This document shows positions 1-5,243 of a stretch of 10,664 nucleotides of DNA, piece after piece. The notes under the pieces are model-generated. The model saw only the letters and a program-made list of their open reading frames with translations, was not told the origin of the DNA and did no database searches. A program made the translations under genes and the position numbers. Source of the stretch: Chloroflexota bacterium. GTDB taxonomy: Bacteria; Chloroflexota; Dehalococcoidia; Dehalococcoidales; WRFJ01. The stretch covers positions 1-10,664 of the forward strand of contig WRFJ01000021.1 of assembly GCA_009778865.1 (NCBI GenBank), read 5' to 3'. Positions within the stretch are counted from its first letter, which is position 1. The number at the start of each line of letters is the position of its first letter.

Positions 1-105
1 CATCTACAAGAGGTCTATGCCGAGATTTTGTCCGCACCCTCACTCGTGTATTTTCGCCGCAGACTAGCAAATGAAAACGCTAAAACAGTTAATATTACCC
101 CCTGA
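1..105 (+). CDS. 3' end of an unidentified gene (partial)
   Basis: The first frame is open from the window edge to a TGA at 103-105 and gives 34 residues starting HLQEVYAEILSAPSLVYF and ending KTVNITP. The composition looks protein-like (an amphipathic stretch followed by a basic RRR), and the other two frames close after 66 and 72 bases. The start lies outside the window. I do not recognise the family. It lies just upstream of a broken small membrane gene and a cell-wall-hydrolase-like gene, so it may belong to the same accessory or phage-derived cluster. That is inference from position only. Confidence 0.4.
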   Translation, partial: HLQEVYAEILSAPSLVYFRRRLANENAKTVNITP

Positions 106-251
106 AGATACAAACAAAAAGCCTCTTAATGTTTATAAACCAACAGACTAACACCAGTTCCATCTAAGAAACCTCTCTTTGGCTATTATTAGGAGGTATG
201 GTCGGTGCTATAATAGCTACAGTATATGCTTTCTTTGTTTTTGGAGGTTAA
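71..251 (+). pseudogene. Broken small single-pass membrane protein gene (two frameshifts)
   Basis: Three consecutive frames join into one sensible small protein. From ATG 71 the peptide MKTLKQLILPPEDTNKKPLN continues to KPTD and stops at TAA 149-151. The next frame from 151 reads TPVPSKKPLFG. The third frame from 183 reads LLLGGMVGAIIATVYAFFVF, then GG and TAA at 249-251. Adding one base near 150 and one near 182 gives a protein of about 62 residues with a charged, proline-rich N-terminus and one C-terminal transmembrane helix. The last codons GGA GGT TAA contain the ribosome-binding site of the next gene, which starts at 253, so the third segment was probably part of a real, coupled gene. 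No Shine-Dalgarno site is visible before ATG 71, so the true start is uncertain. Sequencing error is an alternative to decay. Confidence 0.4.
243..247 (+). promoter_or_regulatory. Ribosome-binding site fixing the start at 253
   Basis: GGAGG lies five bases before ATG 253. A further in-frame ATG at 226 would add nine residues (MLSLFLEVK) but has no comparable site at the right distance, so 253 is preferred. The site overlaps the last codons of the upstream broken gene. Confidence 0.75.
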
Positions 252-252
252 A

Positions 253-972
253 ATGACTGTTCGCGAATATATTGTAATAGACCCTAAGCTTCCGCAGGGA
301 GTAAGGGAAGCCACTCCAGAAGACATCTCAAGAGGTGTTAAAGGTTTAGTACCTGCCAAACAATACCAAAGATTAGTTAATACTGAAGACGTAATACCCG
401 GATGTATTGCCGAGTTTCAAAGGGATTTTGCCTTCTGGACAGTACCTGGCTTCTTAGGCCGGATCATGAAGCTTTTTAACCGCAAGTGGGACGGATACGG
501 TTGGCATGTCGGTGTGGTTACACAGGTAGAACGAGGAAGTAAAGCAATAAAAGTCTTAGAAGCTCAACCCCTCGGAGCCAGAGAAGTCAGAATAGAAAAC
601 TTCTATGATAAAAAGGCTAGAAATTATCGCTTCTGGGACCTTTTAGGTAGAGAGCTGGAAAAAAATGAAGTGCGGGCAATTATTGCTAAATATGAGGGTG
701 CATCATATGATTTTCAAGCTTATTTCTGGACAGCACTGGCCATGATTTTTGGCTTAAGCCGTAAAGACAACGGCAAGTATATGTGTTGGGAATTAGTTTA
801 TCATATTTACCGCGATCTTGATGCTCCAATCGCCGGCGGCGATAAAGACAGACCGATTCTTACCGAACTTAATATGGCTTGCAGGGGACTATTACAGCTT
901 TCTGACAAGGAACATGCCAGACACAACCATTGGTATAAAACTCGCATCAAAGAAGTGGCGATCTCACCTTAA
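253..972 (+). CDS. Permuted papain-like cysteine hydrolase (YiiX/DUF830-type NlpC/P60)
   Basis: 239 residues. The visible motifs fit the circularly permuted NlpC/P60 (papain-like) fold, in which the catalytic His precedes the Cys. GWHVGVV at 83-89 supplies His85, VLEAQPLGAREVRI at 101-114 supplies the usual third polar residue (Glu103), YDF at 152-154 is typical of the family, and YMCWELVYHIY at 176-186 supplies the nucleophile Cys178, matching the C-[SW]-E-L-V pattern of YiiX-like proteins. Members are thiol hydrolases or acyltransferases acting on peptides or lipid amides; the substrate cannot be read here. There is no signal peptide, so the protein is cytoplasmic or leaves the cell by another route, such as lysis. 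The gene is intact although its neighbours on both sides are broken. A phage or accessory origin is plausible but unproven. The family call is fairly firm; the exact role is unknown. Confidence 0.72.
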   Translation: MTVREYIVIDPKLPQGVREATPEDISRGVKGLVPAKQYQRLVNTEDVIPGCIAEFQRDFAFWTVPGFLGRIMKLFNRKWDGYGWHVGVVTQVERGSKAIKVLEAQPLGAREVRIENFYDKKARNYRFWDLLGRELEKNEVRAIIAKYEGASYDFQAYFWTALAMIFGLSRKDNGKYMCWELVYHIYRDLDAPIAGGDKDRPILTELNMACRGLLQLSDKEHARHNHWYKTRIKEVAISP

Positions 973-1007
973 CATTATTTTATGTAGTGATTTAATAAAG
1001 AAAGTAG

Positions 1008-1175
1008 TATGGTACTGATGCAGACATTACCGCGTTGATAAAACCTGTTGCTAATGGCCACTATGAGATCACATTCTGGTATGTAGGCAACACAGGCAAG
1101 TCTATAAAAGACACAGAAGAAGGGCAAGCATATCTCAAAATTGCTGTGCTTCTTGTTAATAGGACAATAAAATAA
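1008..1175 (+). pseudogene. Orphan reading-frame fragment without a start
   Basis: Open from just after a TAG (1005-1007) to TAA 1173-1175, giving 55 residues beginning YGTDADITALIKPVANGHYE and ending VLLVNRTIK. The middle contains EITFWYVGNTGKSIKDTEEG. No ATG or GTG with a ribosome-binding site is present; a TTG at 1029 is possible but has no Shine-Dalgarno site. The composition is clearly protein-like and the frame ends directly before a strong terminator hairpin, as a real gene end would. I read it as the 3' remnant of a gene that lost its 5' part, perhaps by the same events that broke nearby genes. Family not recognised. Confidence 0.4.
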
Positions 1176-1176
1176 T

Positions 1177-1216
1177 AAAAAGTGCCACTCGCCATATAAC
1201 GGCGAGTGGCACTTTT
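1177..1216. terminator. Bidirectional rho-independent terminator
   Basis: Perfect 16-bp inverted repeat: AAAAGTGCCACTCGCC (1178-1193) and its complement GGCGAGTGGCACTTTT (1201-1216) around a 7-base loop. The U-tract is TTTTATA on the plus strand and TTTTTATTAT on the minus strand, so it can stop transcription from both sides. It lies between the plus-strand remnant ending at 1175 and the minus-strand transposase remnant, whose stop codon (1215-1217) is inside the hairpin edge. Confidence 0.9.
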
Positions 1217-1466
1217 ATACCACCAAAGAGCAATATGCGTTGTGGTACTCCATAGGTGTCATAATTGCCATCTCTCGTTGTACTCGCTGGTAATTGTAGC
1301 AACGGATATATTTAGAAGTGGCCTTGGTAAGTTCTTTTCTGGTAGTGGAATTCCATGCTGAAAAAGTCTGACCCATAATGGCCAGCTTGGCAATGGCACT
1401 AATATCAACAGAACACCCCATACAATTCTTTTCCTTAATTACAACATTCAAAGACGGGGAATTCAT
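1215..1466 (-). pseudogene. IS3-type transposase C-terminal remnant
   Basis: 83 residues from ATG 1466. The C-terminal half, TRKELTKATSKYIRCYNYQR followed by VQREMAIMTPMEYHNAY, matches the end of the IS3-family OrfB integrase domain (pattern YI-x-x-YN-x-x-R-x-Q ... L-x-x-M-[TS]-P-x-E-Y). Just before it, NCMGCSVDISAIAKL aligns by eye with the family's NC-x-D-N-x-x-x-ESFF-x-x-L stretch. The catalytic Glu of ESFF is then Ile here, and the DN is GC, so the DDE triad is broken. The two upstream Asp segments are absent, and no start with a ribosome-binding site is present. It is therefore an inactive 3' fragment of an insertion sequence. No terminal inverted repeats could be identified around it. 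The family call rests on pattern memory, not alignment. Confidence 0.6.
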
Positions 1467-1533
1467 AAAACGAGGGGAACTTTTAGCCCCCAGATTTTTT
1501 GGGCCTGAGGACTAGTGCAGCTTAATTATAGTT

Positions 1534-2130
1534 TTAAGCAACAAAAGTAGGAACATCAATCTTAGGAGCGTTGTTAGTAATAGTAGAAAAATGAATGTCA
1601 AGTTCAAAGAACATGCTATGACTACCCCATTGGCCGATAGTATATCTTATCCAATTAATATATAGATTATATTCAATTTTAACAATATCTATATCGTTTG
1701 CGAGATTATTAGAGTTGACTTCTCCTATTGGTATACTAACAAATGCAGATTTACCGCTACCTATGAATTTTACGCCATCCCACATTAATTGAGGCAATGT
1801 GAAAAGAGTGTTTGGATGCTTAAATAGTCTTTCATTGCCGTCAGAATCTTTAGTGTACACAGTACTTGTTAAGTAGTATTGTATAGAGCTAATGGTTTTT
1901 TTGCTGTTGTTAGTAATTTGTATGTCCAGATAAGCCAGTATTTTGTTATCTTTTTGCTCAAGACGCGTATTGGTTGTTATTGATATAGGCAGCTTGGCAT
2001 AATCAGCAATATAGTCATCGTTTTGCACAGGAAAAGAATTTAGGCAATATGACACTGACATAACAGCCACCACAACGAGTACTACTAATACACTTGCTGA
2101 TATAATTATTAGTTTCTTCTTTAAAGTCAT
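1534..2130 (-). CDS. Membrane-anchored extracytoplasmic protein of unknown function
   Basis: 198 residues. A short basic start (MTLKKK) is followed by one hydrophobic helix at about 7-29, rich in Ile, Val and Leu, then about 170 residues that should lie outside the membrane. There is a Cys at 29, but SVSYC is not a good lipobox, so a signal anchor or cleaved signal is more likely than a lipoprotein. The outer part begins with a beta-rich stretch (KILAYLDIQITNNSKKTISS) that resembles the opening of small Ig-like domains such as FxLYD, where a strand is followed by an N-x-[ST]-x-x-x-I pattern. That assignment is tentative. Its ATG overlaps the stop of the broken gene upstream (ATGA at 2127-2130), so it was probably made by translational coupling and may now be poorly expressed. 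It has no strong ribosome-binding site of its own (only AGAAG). Confidence 0.6.
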   Translation of the reverse strand: MTLKKKLIIISASVLVVLVVVAVMSVSYCLNSFPVQNDDYIADYAKLPISITTNTRLEQKDNKILAYLDIQITNNSKKTISSIQYYLTSTVYTKDSDGNERLFKHPNTLFTLPQLMWDGVKFIGSGKSAFVSIPIGEVNSNNLANDIDIVKIEYNLYINWIRYTIGQWGSHSMFFELDIHFSTITNNAPKIDVPTFVA

Positions 2131-2506
2131 GTAATTCTTCTATAATTATTGTCAATTCTACTTATAATACTTTCCAATAAAGCGAACTCCTCGCTTTAGT
2201 CACCACCACATCTTTCGTAAACAACTTTCTTAAAGTATAAATTCTTATCAGAAAGCCCCTAAATATGACTAACCGCTTTCTCATGCGCATGAGAGGGTTC
2301 ATCATAATATAGTCGGTACTAAATTCTAAAAATGGCTGAATTCCACTCCTAAAAAGTTTAAACGCGTCTAAACCCCATATATCTCTTTATTTATTGTCTG
2401 ACAAAATCTTACAACGTCAATAGCATCTTGAGGATGATATAACACTATTGAAGAGTTTTTGGTAAATCACTGATTTCGTTGAAAACTGCTCTATTACTAT
2501 ATCCAT
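2127..2506 (-). pseudogene. Multiply frameshifted gene, possibly immunity-like
   Basis: No long frame exists, but successive minus-strand frames join into one protein. ATG 2506 (Shine-Dalgarno AAAAGGA at 2514-2520) gives MDIVIEQFSTKSVIYQ. A shift at the A-run near 2460 continues NSSIVLYHPQDAIDVVRF and CQTINKEIYG. A shift at the G-run near 2376 continues LDAFKLFRSGIQPFLEF and STDYIMMNPLMRMRK. A later frame reads GLSDKNLYFKKVVYERCGGD, then a TAA, then SEEFALLESIISRIDNNY and RRIT, ending at TGA 2127-2129, which overlaps the next gene's ATG. The joined product is about 125 residues, with a G-[LI]-D-A-F-[KR]-L ... I-Q-P pattern that reminds me of small immunity-type proteins. That family guess is weak. 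The evidence for decay is good: a proper start, protein-like text in every segment and a coupled end. Confidence 0.6.
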
Positions 2507-2652
2507 CACATTATCCTTTTCCTATTATAGTCGATAAGGATTTATGATAACAGAGTCAGTAATCCAACCAACATTATTGCTTGGCATAGAAATTTTCTTT
2601 CTATAGCATATACTATCAAAAACCTACTGAACTAATCTCAACGTAAACCAAA
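2507..2652. other. Gap between the ABC operon and the broken gene
   Basis: AT-rich spacer with no reading frame I can support. It holds a minus-strand TATAAT near 2524-2529 and a weak 7-bp inverted repeat (ATAGAAA / TTTCTAT, 2586-2604, loop TTTTC). No convincing terminator for the ABC operon is seen. Confidence 0.4.
2514..2520 (-). promoter_or_regulatory. Ribosome-binding site of the broken gene
   Basis: AAAAGGA on the minus strand, seven bases before ATG 2506. A TATAAT on the same strand lies just upstream (about 2524-2529), with only a weak -35. This supports ATG 2506 as the original start. Confidence 0.5.
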
Positions 2653-3408
2653 CTAAATTTCTTTTTTCTTAAGTAGTGAAATAGAGTATGCAATAAAAAC
2701 AAACAAACAAACAACTGCCGTTATTAACGGCAAGACAGATACTTCCTGAGAACCCTGTATAATGCTGTGTGACCAAGTGCTCATTCTAAAAGGTGAAATC
2801 TCGCCTATAAAAGGAATGAAAGAAATAATATAGAGAGCAAACATTACGCCAGCAGAAGTACCACCAGCTGCCATCTGACTTTTAAATATGGTGGAAAATA
2901 AAAGAGTGAGAGCCACACAAAAAGCAAGCAGTAAAAGCATGGGTAGTAAAGATGCTACAAAATCAACTATATCTAAATCGCCGATAGCTGCCACTGTATA
3001 AAAATAGCATATAAAAGCCGAGATAGTGGCGGTGATAATGAAAACCGATAAGTAAACTAAATATTTGGATAAAATATAAGCCAATCTCCCTACAGGTTTG
3101 ACTAAAGTAGTAGCGGTGATACCGTCGCTTAGTTCTTTGGCTACTACGCCCATCACCAAAAAAGCTGGTGCAAAAATAGCCACTAGAATAATATAATCCA
3201 AAAATGAAATTATAGTATCAGCAGCTGTAGGTTCCCAACCAAACTCCGACGGATCAATACCAGACATCTCCAAAAAATCGCCCATATATTGCATTATAAA
3301 AGGTGTTAGAATGCTGAAAAATAGGAAAATGCCGGCGATGATAAATATTTTATTGGTAGCCCAGCTTTCCCAAACTTCTTTTTTAAATAAAATCTTAAAA
3401 CCTTGCAT
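2653..3408 (-). CDS. ABC-2 type transporter permease
   Basis: 251 residues, all typical of an ABC-2 family membrane subunit. About six hydrophobic segments are visible, roughly at 20-41, 66-89, 111-138, 150-172, 183-201 and 226-246. Between segments 2 and 3 lies KELSDGITATTLVKPVGR (91-108), the family's cytoplasmic coupling motif ([KE]-E-x-x-x-G-T ... [SP]-[RV]-[SG]-R). It would pair with the ATPase encoded just upstream to move a substrate, probably outward, across the cytoplasmic membrane; the substrate is not readable. The start ATG 3408 lies inside the end of the ATPase gene (14-base overlap), which points to coupled translation and a fixed subunit ratio. The protein ends in a basic tail, LLKKKEI. 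Family call firm, function open. Confidence 0.88.
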   Translation of the reverse strand: MQGFKILFKKEVWESWATNKIFIIAGIFLFFSILTPFIMQYMGDFLEMSGIDPSEFGWEPTAADTIISFLDYIILVAIFAPAFLVMGVVAKELSDGITATTLVKPVGRLAYILSKYLVYLSVFIITATISAFICYFYTVAAIGDLDIVDFVASLLPMLLLLAFCVALTLLFSTIFKSQMAAGGTSAGVMFALYIISFIPFIGEISPFRMSTWSHSIIQGSQEVSVLPLITAVVCLFVFIAYSISLLKKKEI

Positions 3409-4354
3409 TTTTAGCCCCCGTAAGTTGCATAAATATATCCTCTAAAGAAGGTTGTACTATTTCGTAGCGTGTAAGAGTAAAACCGCGCTGAGTAGCTATT
3501 TGCGGCAGTTCGTTTTTAGCTTTAGTTTCATCGGCGGCATGCACCAGTAAAGTAAGTACTTCTTCTTCATTTTTACCAACATGAGCTTCTACGCACCAAG
3601 GTTGTCCTTGGATTTGTGCCAGTAGCGGAGTAGGATCTTGATCAAAACGTAAAAGAAAACGATTTTGCGCATATTGCTTTTTAAGATCGTTTACACTTTG
3701 CGAAACTATCAAGTTACCCTCAGAAATAATACCCACTTTATCACAGACTCTCTCTACATCGGATAAAATATGAGTAGAAAGAAAAATAGTTTTGCTTTCT
3801 CTAAGATCTTGGATTATTTCCAATACAGCCAAACGCCCGTTGGGATCTAAAGCTGATACCGGCTCATCCAAAAAAAGTACTTTGGGATCACCTATAAGGG
3901 CCGCTGCCAAACCCAAACGCTGTTTCATGCCTCGCGAATACCCGCCAGTTTTACGATTAGCAGCATCGTTTAGACCTGTGCGTTCAAGTTGCTCGTAAGC
4001 ACGTTTTTGGGCATCGTCATAGCTAAAGCCAAATAATTCGCCGCATAAAACAAGGTACTGCAAGCCGGTCATATATTTATGAAAAGCCGGCACATCCGGC
4101 AAATAACCAATTAGGCGTCGAGTTTGTAAGCTGCGATCGGCACTATCTACACCGTAAATATATGAATGACCAGTACTGGGTTGTGATAAACCAATTAGAA
4201 GTTTAATAGTGGTAGTTTTGCCGCTGCCATTGGGACCTAAAAAGCCATAAACAGAGTTCGGCTCAATTTGCAGATTTAAATCCTTAAGAGCAGTAAAAGC
4301 ACCGAAATTTTTACCTAAACCAATGGTCTGAATAGCCAGATCAGTTCTTTGCAT
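3395..4354 (-). CDS. ABC transporter ATP-binding protein (YxlF/CcmA type)
   Basis: 319 residues from ATG 4354. ATP-hydrolysing subunit with Walker A GPNGSGKTT (40-48), Q-loop region GYLPD, a signature in the variant form YSRGMKQRLGLA (canonical LSGGQ replaced by SRGMK, common in ABC-2 drug and antibiotic exporters), Walker B VLFLDEP, D-loop SALDPNG and H-loop LSTHIL. The last 90 residues, ending SLEDIFMQLTGAKNARF, are the C-terminal extension (DUF4162-like) usual in this subfamily. The start is chosen because GGAGG (4364-4368) lies nine bases upstream; an in-frame ATG at 4384 would add ten residues without such a site. It overlaps the PLDc_N gene before it by 14 bases and the permease after it by 14 bases. 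The substrate is unknown. Confidence 0.92.
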   Translation of the reverse strand: MQRTDLAIQTIGLGKNFGAFTALKDLNLQIEPNSVYGFLGPNGSGKTTTIKLLIGLSQPSTGHSYIYGVDSADRSLQTRRLIGYLPDVPAFHKYMTGLQYLVLCGELFGFSYDDAQKRAYEQLERTGLNDAANRKTGGYSRGMKQRLGLAAALIGDPKVLFLDEPVSALDPNGRLAVLEIIQDLRESKTIFLSTHILSDVERVCDKVGIISEGNLIVSQSVNDLKKQYAQNRFLLRFDQDPTPLLAQIQGQPWCVEAHVGKNEEEVLTLLVHAADETKAKNELPQIATQRGFTLTRYEIVQPSLEDIFMQLTGAKNARF

Positions 4355-4565
4355 TATGCATATCCTCCGCAACGCGTCCGACAAAATAGTAAATCGCCGG
4401 ACCTAAAATAACTATGATTACTGCTGCAATAATCCATGGCAATTTGTGACCGCCAGCCACTTTTTTCCTTTGGAAAATATTAACAATAACTAAAGCTGCA
4501 GCAGTTGCATGAACAATCAAAACCGGTAACAAATAGGGCATTGCATCATTCAAACCGGAAAACAC
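4341..4565 (-). CDS. PLDc_N small membrane protein, second copy (GTG start)
   Basis: 74 residues with two transmembrane helices (about 10-31 and 43-63) separated by a basic loop (FQRKKVAGGHKLPW). The pattern ...L-P-W-I-I-A-A-V-I-I-V-I-L-G-P-A-I-Y-Y-F-V-G-R is the hallmark of the PLDc_N (phospholipase D-nuclease N-terminal) domain, which usually occurs alone in small membrane proteins with no nuclease. In Bacillus YxlE, a member of this family, it is encoded beside the ABC genes yxlF-yxlG and acts with them to hold down sigma-Y. A similar accessory or regulatory role is possible here. The start is GTG 4565: GGAGG (4571-4575) is five bases upstream, while the overlapping ATG at 4567 is out of frame and soon stops. 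The ribosome-binding site is inside the last codons of the previous gene, so the two are coupled. Confidence 0.8.
   Translation of the reverse strand: MFSGLNDAMPYLLPVLIVHATAAALVIVNIFQRKKVAGGHKLPWIIAAVIIVILGPAIYYFVGRVAEDMHNAKN
4364..4368 (-). promoter_or_regulatory. Ribosome-binding site of the ABC ATPase gene
   Basis: GGAGG nine bases before ATG 4354, located inside the end of the upstream PLDc_N gene. It decides the ATPase start. Confidence 0.7.
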
Positions 4566-4567
4566 AT

Positions 4568-4771
4568 TTACCTCCTTTTTCTTCCGTATATAAAATAAAT
4601 AAGAGAACCGATAATACCGATAAATATCACTATAAAAAGCCAAAGGACTTTATTATCGCCGAACACACAATCTCTTTGACGTATATCTTTAGCCGCTGCC
4701 ATCGCTAAAATAATATGAGTAACCAGCAAAACTACTAATATAGTCAGCATCAATACAGTCTCGGTTAGCAT
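4568..4771 (-). CDS. PLDc_N small membrane protein, first copy
   Basis: 67 residues: helix 1 at about 6-26 (VLMLTILVVLLVTHIILAMA), a charged loop (AKDIRQRDCVFGDNK) and helix 2 at about 43-62, ending in YFIYGRKRR. The layout D-x-x-x-R ... LW ... G-[IS]-x-x-Y-F-x-x-GR is that of PLDc_N proteins. It differs clearly in sequence from the next gene's product, so the pair is an old duplication or two subunits of a heteromer. The ATG at 4771 has a GAGGG about 12 bases upstream, which is rather far; an internal ATG at residue 8 lacks a better site. Its last codons AGG AGG TAA form the ribosome-binding site of the second copy. Membrane location is certain; the role is inferred from context only. Confidence 0.78.
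   Translation of the reverse strand: MLTETVLMLTILVVLLVTHIILAMAAAKDIRQRDCVFGDNKVLWLFIVIFIGIIGSLIYFIYGRKRR
4571..4575 (-). promoter_or_regulatory. Ribosome-binding site deciding a GTG start
   Basis: GGAGG five bases upstream of GTG 4565, embedded in the last codons of the preceding PLDc_N gene. It supports the GTG start and translational coupling. Confidence 0.7.
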
Positions 4772-4795
4772 ATTAATATTGTTTCCCTCGTAAAA

Positions 4796-5053
4796 TTATT
4801 TACTGATATTATCTATTTTTTCGGCCATTTGGTTCATGATACGCAACTGTTTTTGCACTTCTGACATACCAGCAGAGGTCATTACACCAAAACCGTTTTG
4901 TTCGGGATTACCCAAAAGGATTAATGTATCGCCTTCTTGTATATTATACTGTTTGCGAAACTTAACCGGGATAACAATCTGCCCGTGGGCATTAATAACC
5001 GCTGAACTAAAAAGGAATTCGTTATTTTCGCCTAGATTTATTCCGACCTCCAT
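4796..5053 (-). CDS. SpoVT/AbrB-family transcriptional regulator
   Basis: 85 residues from ATG 5053. The N-terminal half (FLFSSAVINAHGQIVIPVKF, then RKQYNIQEGDTLILLGN) is a complete SpoVT/AbrB swapped-hairpin DNA-binding domain, with the typical V-x-x-x-G-Q-[IV]-x-[IL]-P-x-x-x-R and the G-D-x-L stretch. The C-terminal 30 residues, from MSEVQKQLRIMNQMAEKIDN onward, look like a short amphipathic or coiled-coil tail for oligomerisation. The start is chosen because AGGGAG (5063-5068) is nine bases upstream; in-frame ATGs at 5074 and 5062 are less well placed. As first gene of the operon it probably controls the operon and itself. The tandem ATTAATTAT repeats over the promoter are a candidate binding site. 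A homolog with this N-terminus (MEVG...) is, as I recall, common in Dehalococcoidia. Confidence 0.88.
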   Translation of the reverse strand: MEVGINLGENNEFLFSSAVINAHGQIVIPVKFRKQYNIQEGDTLILLGNPEQNGFGVMTSAGMSEVQKQLRIMNQMAEKIDNISK

Positions 5054-5062
5054 AACATGCAT

Positions 5063-5068
5063 CTCCCT
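5063..5068 (-). promoter_or_regulatory. Ribosome-binding site of the AbrB-type gene
   Basis: AGGGAG nine bases before ATG 5053. It decides between three in-frame ATGs. Confidence 0.6.
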
Positions 5069-5094
5069 AAACATTTCGTAAATTTATTAAAAAT

Positions 5095-5136
5095 ATTAAT
5101 TATATTAATTATAGTGTTGTTCGTATGCCAACGCAA
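5095..5136 (-). promoter_or_regulatory. Candidate promoter and operator of the AbrB-ABC operon
   Basis: On the minus strand, TTGCGT (5131-5136) is 17 bases from a perfect TATAAT (5108-5113). A second TATAAT lies at 5099-5104. The -10 region is made of two head-to-tail copies of ATTAATTAT (5095-5103 and 5104-5112). AbrB-type proteins prefer AT-rich, loosely repeated sites, so this may be the autoregulatory site. The -35 is weak (only TTG matches). Confidence 0.45.
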
Positions 5137-5230
5137 TATTTTTATTGAATTTTAGGATTAAAAGATAAAGATCTATACGAAAAAGTTTTTTTCCAGTACA
5201 ATAAATATATTCATGCAAACGAGAGCCAAA

Positions 5231-5235
5231 AGAGG
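5231..5235 (+). promoter_or_regulatory. Ribosome-binding site of hisS
   Basis: AGAGG eight bases before ATG 5244. I could not settle on a clear promoter in the 170-bp divergent gap (5074-5243). Confidence 0.5.
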
Positions 5236-5243
5236 TCTTTTAT

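Noticed and set aside
818..1018. Plus-strand frame overlapping the end of the hydrolase gene
   Set aside because: It shares most of its length with a well-supported gene in another frame and has no ribosome-binding site or recognisable motif.
1474..1490. GGGG ... CCCC pairing upstream of the transposase remnant as a terminator or IS end
   Set aside because: Only four base pairs with an unpaired nine-base interior and no matching copy that would make it a terminal inverted repeat.
2179..2197. Hairpin AAAGCGA / TCGCTTT as a terminator
   Set aside because: Seven base pairs but only a short T tract, and it lies within the degraded gene; likely incidental.
2162..2305. A 47-codon minus-strand frame starting at ATG 2305
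   Set aside because: It has no ribosome-binding site, and its first part is better explained as one segment of the frameshifted gene 2127-2506; the later basic-rich part looks like an out-of-frame reading.
3792..3998. Frame antisense to the ABC ATPase gene (and similar ones at 6302-6529, 6822-7178 and 9304-9519)
   Set aside because: Shadows of strongly supported genes, with low-complexity or Cys/Ser/Pro-rich translations and no start signals.
5074..5243. T-box or other riboswitch leader in front of hisS
   Set aside because: The leader is short and AT-rich, with no T-box sequence or terminator/antiterminator pair visible.
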